The position numbers were made by a program, and so were the translations under genes. The notes under the pieces are model-generated. The model was not told the DNA's origin. It made no database searches and saw only the letters and a program-made list of their open reading frames with translations. Below are positions 48,940 to 61,067 of a DNA stretch of 64,000 nucleotides, piece by piece. The first letter of the stretch is position 1. Each line of letters begins with the position of its first letter. This DNA is from Clavelina lepadiformis (taxonomy: Eukaryota > Chordata > Ascidiacea > Aplousobranchia > Clavelinidae): assembly GCF_947623445.1 (NCBI RefSeq), contig NC_135241.1, forward strand, positions 1,366,501 to 1,430,500, read 5' to 3'.

Positions 48940-51900
48940 TTAATAGTTTGATGAACTCTGCTGATGGCTTTCATTTCGGCTAAACTCGTTTTCTACAAAG
49001 TGCGCATATTGTTTCACTTTCTTAGCTGTTACTTTTGCAACTGCTTCAACAGCGGCAGCTTCTATGTTCCTCGCCAGAGGGGACACAAGCGCACCCACAG
49101 CTGCCACGGTTGCTGCCCCTATACATGCGCTTTTAGCTACGGCAACCGCTGATCCGGCTGCAACCGTTGATCCGGCTGCAGCCGCAACCGTTGATCCGGC
49201 TGCAGCGGCAACCGTTGATCCGGCTGCAGCGACAACCGTTGATCCGGCTGCAGCTGCAACCGCTATACCGGCAACTACCACACTAACAACACCGCCTGAT
49301 ACTGCGACTATTATTATTGTGTATTGACCGATTGTTTTCCATTGATCCCAGTTCTCGTCTTTGGCGGCTTCATACAGTTGATTGGTATCAGTTCTGAAAG
49401 TATTTCGATATGAGCTCCATTTGTTGTCAGACAGTTCATGGAGAAATTTCAATGCCAGTGCGTTGTGTTTATTCTCTAATTCTTTGAAGATTAGACAATT
49501 CATTTGTGGCCTTTTTCGACCAAACCACTGAAAATAAAATCAATTGAATTTACCGTATCTCAGTCGTAGAGTAGAAAGTATCGTAATAAACAAAGCAAAA
49601 ACGAAACAGAAAACACTGAAAAATTCATACTCACACTTATTGCCTTTTTAAACTCCTCTTTGTACCTTTCTATCAGTTCAGAATACTTTTGTTGAGCGTG
49701 TGCCACCTTTGCCTGTAAACAAAGGACGTTTAAGGATGCCGATGGTCAGTGGTACGGTGATAAATCGCATATACTGTATACTGCACAATTTTATGGCATT
49801 TCTCGCTTTGACTTTCAGGTGAATTTTATTAGCTGGGACATAACATGGGTAATATTTTATTGCCGGTGCAATATTGGTTACCGCTTCCCTGGTTAGTTAT
49901 AATTAAAACATGAATTTGCTTGCTTGTCATATGGTTTGTTATTTAGTTACTTGATTTCAGATAAAGTTGATTACATGCCACATAGTTGCATATTCATGTA
50001 ATTATTCTTAAATAAGGATATTTATTGATTTTGAACGAGCAGAGTCGTAACTAAAGCATAGAATTCAAGTCGCAAGTCAAGTCAAGTCAAGTCATTTACA
50101 ATTTAAAACTTAAGCCAAGTCGAGTCATTTAGATGTAGTGGCTAGTGTCAAGTAAAGTCTTTTGGTAAATAAGACTCGATGAGCTAAGTCAAGCCATAGG
50201 GCAGCGTGGTCCAACTACTTTTGACTATGGCATAGACTAGAGTATCTGAAACCGAGCCATGCTGAAAACAAAATTACGATTTCAATCCACAAAATCTTTT
50301 TACAAAATTCGCTTCGTTTTTCTGAACGGTGTAATGGGACAAAATTGTGAAATATTTGTTTTAACTATTTGCTCAATCTTAACCAAAATGAATCGATTCG
50401 ACTCAAGTCGAGTCTTTTAAAACACTGACTCGAGCCAAGTGAAGTTTTTATGTAATTTCTTTGAAAAGGGACTCAAGTAATGTCAAATCTTTTAAAAAAT
50501 TACTCGAGTCATTACGACTCTGTGAACAGGTAACCATGGAACACGCTTCATGACGTTTGCTTTATCAGCCAACGTAGACTTATTTTATTCATAATTTTGA
50601 ATTTATCGAGCTACTCACTTTCTCTATTTTCAGTTTTTCGTCCATGGATCTGGCCAGTTTATTCCTACCAAGCATAACAAGGTCAGGTGAGTTTGGCTTT
50701 GAATGTTCGTCAAATTTCTTCAGAGTTTCTTCTTTCAATCGAAAGTATTTCTTCTTGATATCCTTCTCTCTCACATCAGGTCTGGAGTCCTGCACAAACC
50801 CAGGAAAACAAAAGTCACAAACGTGATTTAGTTGTCCAATAGTACAGTACAGTATGATAAAACCGTTATTTGCTTGAAAAAATTAAGTTTCTGTTTACGT
50901 TGATAATTGGTTAATTACCTTTATGAAGGTTGTAAAGACTTTGAAGAAACCCTTTCTGCATTTCTGTGCAACGATCTCGATGTTAACCTATATGCAAGAA
51001 AATACCGCATTTTTGGTCTTACTACATATTTACATTCTATTTCGTAATTGAAACTAACAGTGATTTTTGCTAAAACGTTTTACCTCAATAAAAATTTTCA
51101 CTTTTCCAAGAAAATCCTTGTCCAGCGTCTTCGAATGGACTTCCACATATTGATAAAGATCTCTCCCCGTTGCCTGCTGGCCGTCAATCATTTTCAAGAC
51201 TGGGTCTTGCGGTGAAACAATTTTCTCACATAACTCTTCAACTTGGCTTGAAAATTTTTCATCAACGTCTACAATTTAGTAATTGTTATGAAGTTATATT
51301 ACTCAGCATATAAACCAATCCCGTATTCCATATTCAGCAAGTATAAGCTAATTATGATGTTTCATGCTGAAATATACAAGACTAAATGACTAAGCATAAC
51401 CTCTGTTTATTTCTAGTTCCTACAAACTTTCTATTTGATGTATATCTTATACTGTAGGACATAATGTTACCTATTAATCTGCATTCGCTAGTATCGCTCA
51501 TTCTTGCAACGCTGTTCCCTGGATAACTCAACACGCTGCAAGAAATGTTGTCAAACGTCGCTTTCATGTCTTCTTGCACTAACCGGTGCTCCTCCGATCT
51601 CCCATGGTTGTAGGACGGAACCATGTAGTCGGGATATTTTCTTCCTCCATTAAAACCGTAAGTGTCACTTCGCGTCCAGTCTCGTATCAGAAACAGCAAA
51701 TCCTATCCAAATCAATTCAAGTTTTTTCAACCCTATAATAATAATCATCGCGACAGAGCATCGGTCTGAAATTCTGTTTTATACCTGAAATGGCGATTTT
51801 CTTCCACCGCTTTCTTTTAATTCCTTTGCAAACTTGGTAAATTCCTGTATCGAAAAGGGTCAAAACTTTCAAATAGAGATACTTAGATTCTTGTTTCAAT

Positions 51901-52865
51901 ATTAGCTTGTATCAATACTATAATGTATATAGCTGTACAAGTGTTTGTTTTTCCTTTTCTATACAACACTCATAAACTTGTAATTACCGTAGTTACATAT
52001 ACCCTGATATTGTATAGAGCTGCAAATGTTTGTATTTCGGTTGCTCTTTTTCTACAAAATTCACCAATAACTTACGTGAACCCATTGAAGATGCGTGGAA
52101 TTGATTTCACTTTTCACGTTAAATATGACGCATGAGCTCATTAATAACGTCAACGCAGCTATCACAGTACCATCAGCCTTAGACGTGTGGAGGTCAAACA
52201 GGCCTTGTGTGTCCATAAGAAAAATAGCCACCTATATATCATGGATGACACGTCGTTAACTGTTTGTACTTGGTCAAAGGAGTAAAAAAATATCAAATAA
52301 CCGTCTTATATATAGGAATAAAGGAATCTAGGTATAGGGATATTGTTTCACTTTAAACTAGTGTGGACACGGTGACAGCATATCTAAAAAATACTTGCAT
52401 ATGTTCGACCTACCTTCCCTTGAAGCCCACCAAGATCGCAAATGATTGGTTTGTTCAACATGTCAATACCGGCTGTGACTGGCTCGAAACCATTTTGATA
52501 ACTGAACCAACTGCGTAGAAGTTCTGTTTTCTAAAACAACAGATAGTCATACAAAAAAATGAAAATCGCAGTTTAAATTAAAACTTTAACTCGATGGTGT
52601 GTTGTCTGTTTAGCCTAAAGTTAGTCTACTTTCTGCTACAACATAACAATGAGTCCGTCGTCGATGGCCTACCTTTAAATGCCCCAGCAGGAGGTTGAGC
52701 AGAAAAGATTTCCGAGATCCTGTAGGTCCAGCAATCGAGTAGACGGCAACTGGTAGATCTTCTGCTTGAAGCAAGATCTTTTTATTTGATTCGCATCAAG
52801 AATAAGAATGGATTTGCCTTCTTTTGAAACGTTCTTCGTGATCTTTACAACTTCAGCGTCATCAG
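48940..52865 (-). pseudogene. Atlastin-like GTPase, copy B (decayed)
   Basis: Ten of the eleven copy A exons are present in the same order: 52865-52673, 52530-52414, 52231-52076, 51844-51785, 51702-51471, 51268-51084, 50987-50919, 50789-50619, 49712-49635 and 49527-48940. Exon 1 and the shared promoter are missing; similarity to copies A and C stops near 52,910. Exon 2 is 193 nt instead of 194, which shifts the frame before the P-loop, and the P-loop reads GPTGSRKS, losing the second glycine. The remaining exons keep length and frame. The last exon has about four AAAAGSTV-type 8-residue repeats in place of copy A's 10-residue repeats. Without promoter, start and P-loop it is unlikely to make an active GTPase. 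Decay seems recent. Confidence 0.85.
50040..50522. mobile_element. hAT-type MITE in copy B, orthologous to the one in copy A
   Basis: Same ends, orientation and insertion site as 39,186-39,711, with flanks tgaacgag and tgaacagg. It is shorter than the copy A version by a few internal deletions. Confidence 0.8.
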
Positions 52866-52909
52866 CTTGACAAATAATTTTTTTTTTGTCATTACTGACA
52901 TTTAGTGTA

Positions 52910-54754
52910 ATCTGTCTAGAAACCTAGAACATTTTTACCGCGCGTTGGCGCTATGAAACGAAACCTATAACGTTACTTGTACATTCTCATTTTCCATGTA
53001 CATCTACCATTTCTTTTGTACATATCAACGAGTATCCACAAATCTAAGATGATTCCTTGCTTTCTTACGCAAACCGTTACTCTAAATATCTACAACATGT
53101 TTACCGCGTGATAGCGCTTAGGAACCAGTTACTTTGCAGTTCAAACGCGTCAACCAACGACGGGATTTATTTTAACAAGCGCTGCTGCTTGAAATGTGTT
53201 GACGTGTCTCAGTTCGATTCAGTTTACAGCAAACTTTAAGGTTACTGTCGTGCTGTTTTAAGAAATGGGTTCGTCTAAATAATTTTAAAAATTACAACGA
53301 TTTAAACTTTCACTCTCAACCCTAAGCCCTCGTTGTTTCTTTATTTAAATATAAATGATGAATAAATTTGAAGGCAGTGACGTCATGTGTTGGTTCTGTT
53401 CGATCTAGATTATTTGTAACTATGCATCCGCAGTATTCCTGCAGTTTATTCTAGAATTGTTAAGTTTCATGTGACCACTCTTGATTTAGATTTTAAAGTT
53501 GAAAACTGATATTTAGTATTTCTTACTGCGTTGCTATTCCACACAGAGTAACTGAGCATGTGTGCAACAAAATGCTTCACATATACGTGACACAATAGGG
53601 TTGAATAGCTTTGTGTTCTTAATATGAAAACAATAAACAAAAATGTTTCCGTCTATACTTTCGAAGATAGGTGAAGATCATTATGACGTAAAACGTTGTT
53701 GTGCATTCCTGGCAAGTAAGATGTAGCTATGTTATAATTTTAACTCTAACTTCTCGACATAGCAAGATAATAAAATGATGATTGTTTCCAGACTCGTTGG
53801 TTTTAAGATAAACTGGGACTCCAGGTGAAAATCGATTAAAATTACTAAGAAAAAAGTAGATTTGTAAGCAAAGAAATATTTAAAAACCTTCCTAATTTCA
53901 TGAAAAACCGTTTGTAAAGATTTAAAGCTAAACGACTCACTTTTCCTCGCCCGACTTCAAGCTTGTCATTTCATTTCATTCGATTTTGTCACAACGGGTC
54001 ATAACTTTTTATAACTTCAAAGAGACTTTATAGACTTTATAGACTTTTATAGACTCAAAGAAATATTTAAAAACCGCGCAAATTTCATGAAAAAACGGTT
54101 TAAGGGCTTCAAGCTTGTCATTTCATTTTATTCGATTTTGTCACAACGGGTCATAACTTTTTATAACTTAGACTCAAAGAGACTTTATAGACTTTTTATA
54201 GACTCAAAGAGACTTTATAGACTTTTTATAGACTCAAAGAGACTTTACAGACTTTTTATTGACGCCAAGAAATATTTAAAAATCGCGCAAATTTCATGAA
54301 AAGGCGGTTTATGGGCTTCAAGCTTGTCATTTCATTTCATTCGATTTTGTCACAACGGGTCATAACTTTTTATAGACTCATATAAATTTTTCTCCATCAT
54401 TAATGACAATAGTCAGCAAAGATAACATCCAGGTCGACCTCTGTCCCAGTTATATTTCATTTTTCAGCGCGTACCATCACAGACATATTTCCATTTCAAC
54501 TTTTGAAACGAAAAAGGTATCTCAATTTTGGAAATAAATTTATATCAAGAATTCTCACTTGTTGTAAGATGTGAAATAATTTTGAATAAAAATGGAATAA
54601 CCAAGTTCTTGAGTTATTTTGTGCCCTGAGCAAAACTATAAGACACTGTTGAATAGAAAATAATTGTTGCTGATAAAATCATATCATTAAAATACAAAAC
54701 ATTTTTCACCAAAATAAGTTATATCATACAAGCCCATGGTGTATGTTTAATAAA
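52910..54754. other. Non-coding stretch beyond the copy B breakpoint
   Basis: Homology to copies A and C ends near 52,910. From about 53,130 to 54,380 the sequence is instead an old paralogue of 8,160-9,830. No exon is visible before the last exon of the sulfotransferase gene at 54,755. Confidence 0.55.
53955..54375. repeat. Tandem repeats with a nested minisatellite
   Basis: The block cttcaagcttgtcattt, followed by cattcgattttgtcac-type sequence and gggtcataactttttat, recurs at about 53,955, 54,107 and 54,316. Within it, around 54,170-54,260, is a 30-bp minisatellite of agactcaaagagactttat-type units. Single-copy counterpart sequence is at 9,670-9,800, so the array expanded here. Confidence 0.8.
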
Positions 54755-57700
54755 TCAAAAATAGGCTGCAAGATGTAGGCTAAGTTGAACTAAGTCTAGT
54801 TGGTTTAGTTGTTTGTAAAATCTTATTTTAGCAAAAGAATAGAATTCCATTTCAATCTTCAGCTTTTCTCGTAGCAAGTTCTTTTCTGTTCGTCTTGTCC
54901 TGTCTCTTTTTAAAAGAAAACGTTCAATTTCAATACTTAATAAAACTGTTTGAACAGCCTACTCATTTTTGGTTACAGAACAATAAATGTGTTGAAGCAC
55001 CTGTAGCAAAATCTTCCACTTTCACGTCGCTGTTGAAATACCTGTAAAAAGGCAAGAAACTCCTTCAATATAGGTTTGGAAACTGCTGCGCTAATGGTTT
55101 AATGTGAAATCAAATTCGGATGATATACTTCATTAAAGCCATCGTTTTGATAATTCTTAACCTGGGCAGCAGTGCATTGAGAAGTTTCTTTGTGTGTTGT
55201 AAGTCTTCAGTCAAGCCAACGATGGCGTAGCGTTTTGATAAATTCAACTTTGCTTTCTGCAGAGCATAGGTGGTATAGTCTCTGAGCAAAATAGTGCTAT
55301 TAAATGTCGATAAAATTGAGTGAAACAAAGAGCACTTTTTCGTCACCTGCACTTCTTCTCATGACCACAGAAATATGGCAGTTGGTTGAGTACATTAGCT
55401 TTGACGCATGACTTCAAATTCTTTGCAACACATTCTTCCAGCGTCTAAAGGTAAACGAACGACTGAGATTATCTATAAAACTTTACTGAACCTCCTGGTT
55501 GAAGACTATACTTGCAAATATAAAATGTTTCTTTTTAAGACAAGAAAAACAAGTAAATTATATTTATTCAATATACTAATGCCCGAATAAGTAATACTAT
55601 TCTATTAAATAGTTTTAAGTCATAATGAGCTAATAACTATATCCTGCATAACTGTATCTCATGTGTAATATAATTACTGAGGTGAAATTGGGGCGGCATG
55701 TTTTCCTTTCGTCGCATAGAGCGACATGAAAACCCGAACTTGTTTGTTGCCCAACAATAACGTCCACGGCAGTCATCTTATCAACAACACGCCCAACATA
55801 AAGCGAACGGTGCCATACAGCAAACAGCTCCACATCATAGTAATGGGCTAAATTACCATGTGCAGTGTTACATTGCTCTTTGAAGAAGGCCAATTCCTTG
55901 AGGGTTTTCCGTGATCAGCTTCTAACCCGAACCGTTTGTAGTTATAGGTCGATATAAAATGGTCAACTGGTTCTCTTATGACGCTGATGTACATTGGCCA
56001 ATCGCTGATTATTTGGAATGAGAAAATTTAAGATTTTTTAATGTAATTTGCAAAAAAAAGGTAAAGGTTTAGAAAAATTTTTAAAATTATGAATAATACA
56101 GAATACAAGGAAAGCACAAAACACATCTAATGCACACAAATTATGCGAACATATAGGCCTATGCAGTACAGTATATAGCTTAAATGTATGTAAAAACAGT
56201 TTTTTATGACATTCATACTGCTATATTAACGCGTAGATTGCCAAATTTGTTAAAAACTGTCAATTTAGAGTTCTGAGTAGTATACTTTATTTTACCTCTC
56301 AAATTCCAAAAAATGCAAGTGTCGTATATAAATTGTAGGGCGTGGCAGACCGCTAATATTCCGCATCAATTGAAGCTGAATTGTAAGACAAGAAATCAAA
56401 AACATTCTCATGCTGCTTACACTAAAGTTGCTTCTGCAATCCTGACGTAACAAGCAGCGTAATGGCATCACAGTACCTTGTAAAATTCTTAAAATACAAT
56501 TTCTAAAGAAAGTTTTTTGAAAGTGGCTTAAACCAGGGCTTCTCAAACTATGGGTCGCGACCCCAAATGGGGTCGCGTAATGAAATTTTGGGGTCGTAAT
56601 GAAATAGTTTAATTTAGTCTAGTGCCGGTAGGTTGTAGTCTTGCCATGATGTCAATCTGAAGTGGCAAAGTTTTTCAAAAAATCACATGGAAATGACTGC
56701 ATTTTAGGGCCGTTATGTAAGCGGTCCTTAATGACTGTACAACCAGCCCGGCCTGTGCACATGGAAAAAGGCTATTAAATATTTTTATTGTCATGTTAAT
56801 AGGCTATCCATTTCCAAGAAATGTGTTTTTTAAGGATTGACCGCAACCGTTGGTGTGAAATGTCGAACGATAAAATATAACCAACCGTAACAATTGATGC
56901 ATTGTTACGCTATGATTGCTGTATCGTGCTGACCAAAAGTAACCTTACCGCTCGCATTACGATTTCAGAGTAGCCTAGTACTGTAACTAGTTTCTGAAGG
57001 AACCTATGGATTCGATTTTGTGATTCGTGAATTGGGTGCATTTGTATTGTTTTGTTATAGTCTTAATTAGGGTCGGATTATTCGTTTGTTATTTCTTGTT
57101 TTCATTCGTTGCTTTATTTCATGTTCCATTGTTTTTGTTTTCATGTTCCTTTCGATATTGTTTTGCTACTTCGGTAATTGAATTATAAAGCCAAAAATAA
57201 CCGAAACAAATTGGGCCTGTTTTGTTTAGCGGTAATTAGCTGGTTAACCGGTTAACTAAATGGAAATATCTGGATATATCCGTTATCCAGATAGTAAAAA
57301 TTATTGATATCCTAATTAACCCTAGTCTTAATAGACAAAAGAACTAACCCCGTTTTAATGTCATTAACGTGAATGTCCCCATAATGGGGTCGCATAGAAA
57401 TATCTTTTTCAAAATGGGGTCGCAGAACAAAAAAGTTTGAGAAGCCCTGGCTTAAACAATATAACGAAATCTATGAACCTTACCTGTTCAGCTTTGTCTT
57501 CCAGGTAGTGGCTCAGCTTTGGGCGGTATACCCATAAGACATAATACTTTAAAAGGCTTTTTGTTTACGTATTATTGACGTCATAAAGGAACTTGCACAT
57601 TTGGGTACGCGGTTGTAGATTACAATTGACTGGTTCATAATTCTAGTTGTGACTGGATAGGCCCGGTTTAGTTCTTCTGATGTCATTTCCATTTCATCTT

Positions 57701-58529
57701 TATTTTGCTTGGTTGCGTGCATTGTTGCTGCAAAATTGAGTTCAGCCAAGCGGTTATCGAACTTAGCAAAAGGCACGTTTGATATTTGTTTAATCGGTTA
57801 TGTGGGAACTGTAGCGAAGGATATTTACACAGGCCCAGCTTTTGTCGATCCGCAAACAAACATTAAAATGAAACAACGAAGTGTGACGAAACCATAGCCG
57901 CCAACCTAAATTCTTGAATATGGTATAACTAAGCCTTATTGAAACTGGTATTATAGGTCCTCATATTCATGTAGTCCTGCGTGATATTAATAACATGTTT
58001 ATTGTTTATGCACATATCTTGTATTTACTTGAGTGAAAGCTAATATTAATGTGCGTAGTTTGACATAATGGGACTTATTAAACATGATTAACATTACACA
58101 GAGTATGTATATATCTTTGACTTGTTGGTGAGGTCCTCCATCTTACTCGAAAGACTGAATGCGGTCCTAACTGGAGTTTTACTTTTGATAGCAGGGATCT
58201 GCTTTAAATTAATTAGACAGACGGTTGACTTGCATAAGAAATAGCAAGCAACGGACAGAACGCCTTTTACGCACAAAGTTACAAACTGATTATTCTGATA
58301 AGATGTCATTTTGACACCACGCGGTAAATGAAGTAGGGTGATACTGTAAACTGTAAAGTGTAATTAATTAAGCAATGCATACCCAAAGGTTAATTTTACC
58401 TTGCTTAGCCGCCTTCTTTGATGTGAACAGGGTTGTGTCAGTCCACCAGCTATTGTAAACACATCCAAACATTGCAAGTACAATGCACATCGTTGAAATT
58501 AATATCAACATTTGAGTGAATCGAGTCAT
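54755..58529 (-). CDS. Uronyl 2-O-sulfotransferase-like enzyme (one frame slip)
   Basis: Eight exons are recognisable: 58529-58400, 57727-57484, 56375-56296, 56004-55857, 55444-55347, 55281-55162, 55041-55001 and 54903-54755. The start encodes a type II membrane anchor (MLILISTMCIVLAMFGCVY). IVIYNRVPKCASSF is the 5'-phosphosulfate-binding loop, YIRHLHFLEF holds the catalytic-type His, and ISVIREPVDHFISTYNYKRFG is split by us as the 3'-phosphate site (Arg and Ser). LPYFCGHEKKC and AIVGLTEDL follow. These enzymes sulfate uronic acids of heparan or dermatan sulfate in the Golgi. RH.HFL favours UST over HS2ST. Exon 2 is one base short for its phase, between RKQKAF and the later LEDKAEQ, so the model of about 336 aa is frameshifted once. 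This may be an assembly error, an allele or a young pseudogene. All splice sites look intact. Confidence 0.85.
56534..57449. mobile_element. Non-autonomous hAT element, 916 bp
   Basis: The inverted ends cagggcttctcaaact (56,534-56,549 and reversed at the right end) are perfect. The 8-bp target duplication gcttaaac at 56,526-56,533 and 57,450-57,457 is also perfect. Subterminal ggggtcgc words repeat inside both ends. There is no transposase frame. It lies in the intron between sulfotransferase exons 2 and 3. The intact ends suggest recent insertion. Confidence 0.93.
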
Positions 58530-59880
58530 TTTCCCGGTAGGTTTAGGATTAGTTGCTCTGACAAAATCCTACAACGTGCCACAATCAGAAGCTTACCTAC
58601 ATTTTCGAGCCAAAATCTATTGAACAAAACGACATTGAACAACAAGAATTCATAAAAATTGTAAAATCGTTTTTTCTAACTCATTAATTCTGGAAATCTG
58701 ACTTCAGTATAACTGGACGTGTGGGTTGCCCAGAGCTCTATCTGGTCTAAACTATAAGTTAACTAAAATCATTTTTCAGAAGGCTTTCTTTATTAGAATT
58801 GTACTAATATAAAACCGAGCAACGAATCATTAGCTTTGGCAAAGGCGCCTATAAGGGCAGGCAGCTTTACACAACTGGACTTCCCTGGACACTATGGTAA
58901 GCCATACTGGACTGGACATATTGAAGTAGGACAAAAACACGCAATAAATAGGAGAGCTGTGAGTTGGGTTCGTCGTTGTCCGAAGTGGACGGAAACGATT
59001 TAGTCTATGTAGGCTGGTGTAGGAAAACTGGTAGGTGGTGTTTTCGTCCACTTTGTACAACAATGGTCCCAAACCACCATTCCTCTCTTTGTTAACGCGT
59101 AATCGCCGGCAATTAACTATAGCAAGCCATACTGGAGAAAAGTGAATATCGTTACGAGTAAGGTATTGGTTTGGCCAAGTGTGACGGACGAGCAATCACC
59201 GTTAACAAGAGTGAAATGATGGTTAGGATCGTAGTTATTAACAATCAAAGAGTGTTTTAACTCTTAATAATTGGTCCCATGTATAAGATACAACATCTTC
59301 CTGTAGATAATAATAATCCTTAAAATGGTTTTCAAAAATTTATACGAAAATTTTTCTGACAACAACAATTAAGCGGTGTAGGCCTATTTACCTAATTACC
59401 TATAATCATAGCAACTCTTCTTTTACAAACATTTACAAATTACATTAAGCAATTAAATATTAAGATATTTTGTTATTTAAAATAATAACATAAATAATAG
59501 TTTATATAAAAACAACGTTAGGTTAACGACAAACCTAGCAGCATGAAAAAGACCATTAAACACAGACCACGCACAATTAACATACACAGTAGTATTGAAA
59601 TAGTGACTATATAGTATTCTAAAAATGTACAAACAAGTTATCATTCTCGTGGTGCTTCCCGTCACGTCGTCGCTCTCAATATTCCGGAATATGTGTTGAC
59701 TAAGGAGAAAAATACCAAACTCAAAAAAGCTTACCAACTGGTAGCTCTAGTAAAGGCAGCAAACAGCCGACATTTTCAAAAAAGCAAAAGGTTTACAGAG
59801 CAATGTTATAATAACGAGAATGTTTGGTTTGTGTCGATTATAAAGTCCAAATCTAAAGATCAGGGTCTATTTATCTAAGT
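58530..59880. other. Intergenic stretch between sulfotransferase and copy C
   Basis: I see no supportable exon. Two short blocks around 58,890 and 59,125 share the word gccatactgga. From about 59,880 rightwards the sequence is the inverted counterpart of the copy A upstream region. Confidence 0.45.
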
Positions 59881-61067
59881 CAAAATCCTCAAATTGTTGC
59901 ACATTGCATTGCATACGCCGCATACGCTGATCTAATGCACATCGAGTGATTTATGTCGAGGACTTGTAGTTGCCACACACAGCAATGCATACGTCACATG
60001 TACGGGCGAAACCAAAGTTTCATCTCTTTGTTCGTGACGTCAGACAAGAAGGAAGTGAAACTTAAATGAGGAAGCAAAGAAGGTGAATAAATGTTCAAGC
60101 AACAATTCGACATTTCAGTGTCGCGCGTTTATAAGCATCAGAGGCCGGTGTTATAAGGAAGAGTAGTTTTGGTCGCTTTGGTGTTGTGTCACTCTAACGT
60201 TCTGAAATTTTCTCAGAAAGATTCATGCTTTTTTACATGACCTAATGCCAAGCGTAACTTTGCTTTATTTAGAAGTAATCTGTAATAAATAAACAATAAT
60301 TTCTCCGAGCTTGAAGCAATTTTAGTTACAGAAAACCTTAAGGCGCTTGCTGTACTTTTTGGTTAGGAACTAAACAACTTTGATAAGGAGCTGACGTGAA
60401 CTGCGGACAATGTAAAATGACATCATTGTATCGATCTTTATATTCTGCACAACTATAGTTTAAACATATAATCAATGTTTATACTGTAGCCTATAAAGAT
60501 CATCCATGCAATGAGGTACAGTGTGTAACTGTATATAGGCCTAACATGAATGCACAACACCATGCAAAAATAGCGTCACCATTCATGCAATGAAGACATA
60601 ACTAAGACAGCTACTATGCAATGTAGGTTATTTTAGTAGACACAGGTTTGTACGGATTTTTTTTAGAACTAACGTGAAAATGAAAAAACAAGAAAATGAA
60701 CTAAAGCCAAGAAAAGCGGAAGTAAAACTAGACAAGAATAAAAACTTTAACTAAGAATAAACTAAGAATAACTGACAAGCTAACTTTAACTGAGAATAAA
60801 ACTTTCATTTGAAAAGGAAAAATTTAAATGAGTAACTAACCCACTGTACGCCAACTCACCACTGATTGATAACACATCGTTCATCAGTCTGCTGTTAGTC
60901 TGGAATCTTGTGGAATGTAGATCGAGCAATACTACATTTGAGGATTTAACATATTTTCTTCGCATGTAATTATTTAACTGATTTCAATGCATAAATAGAA
61001 AAAGATCACATTTGGATACGTGTATACTTGTATTGTAAATATAGCATAATTTGTCATTGGATCGAAG
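59880..61067 (+). repeat. Upstream duplication shared with copy A (inverted)
   Basis: This matches about 42,670-43,990 in reverse, including aatgcacatcgagtgattta-like and gcatacgccgcatacgctga-like blocks. The whole 5' region of copies A and C therefore duplicated with the gene. Confidence 0.85.
60004..60135 (+). promoter_or_regulatory. Copy C promoter: IRF/ISRE-like sites, CRE and TATA box
   Basis: GGGCGAAACCAAAGTTTCATC (split here as GGGCGAAACC and AAAGTTTCATC) is at about 60,004-60,024, TGACGTCA at 60,035-60,042, GGAAGTGAAACTT at 60,051-60,063 and TTTATAAG at 60,128-60,135. Order and spacing match copy A. IRF-type GAAA pairs close to an ATF site resemble vertebrate antiviral enhancers. Transcription would start near 60,160, with an intron in the 5' UTR before the ATG at 61,068. 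Confidence 0.6.

Noticed and set aside
49064-49327. Plus-strand open frame of DPAA repeats opposite copy B's last exon.
   Set aside because: Antisense shadow of the AAAAGSTV repeat, with no splice or start context of its own.
58094-58309. Minus-strand open frame between sulfotransferase exons 1 and 2, considered as a stem exon.
   Set aside because: Its acceptor phase does not fit exon 1, whereas exon 1 joins exon 2 directly in phase 1.
58830-59195. A 121-codon minus-strand open frame.
   Set aside because: No domain, no splice signals in phase, and composition like the surrounding non-coding DNA.
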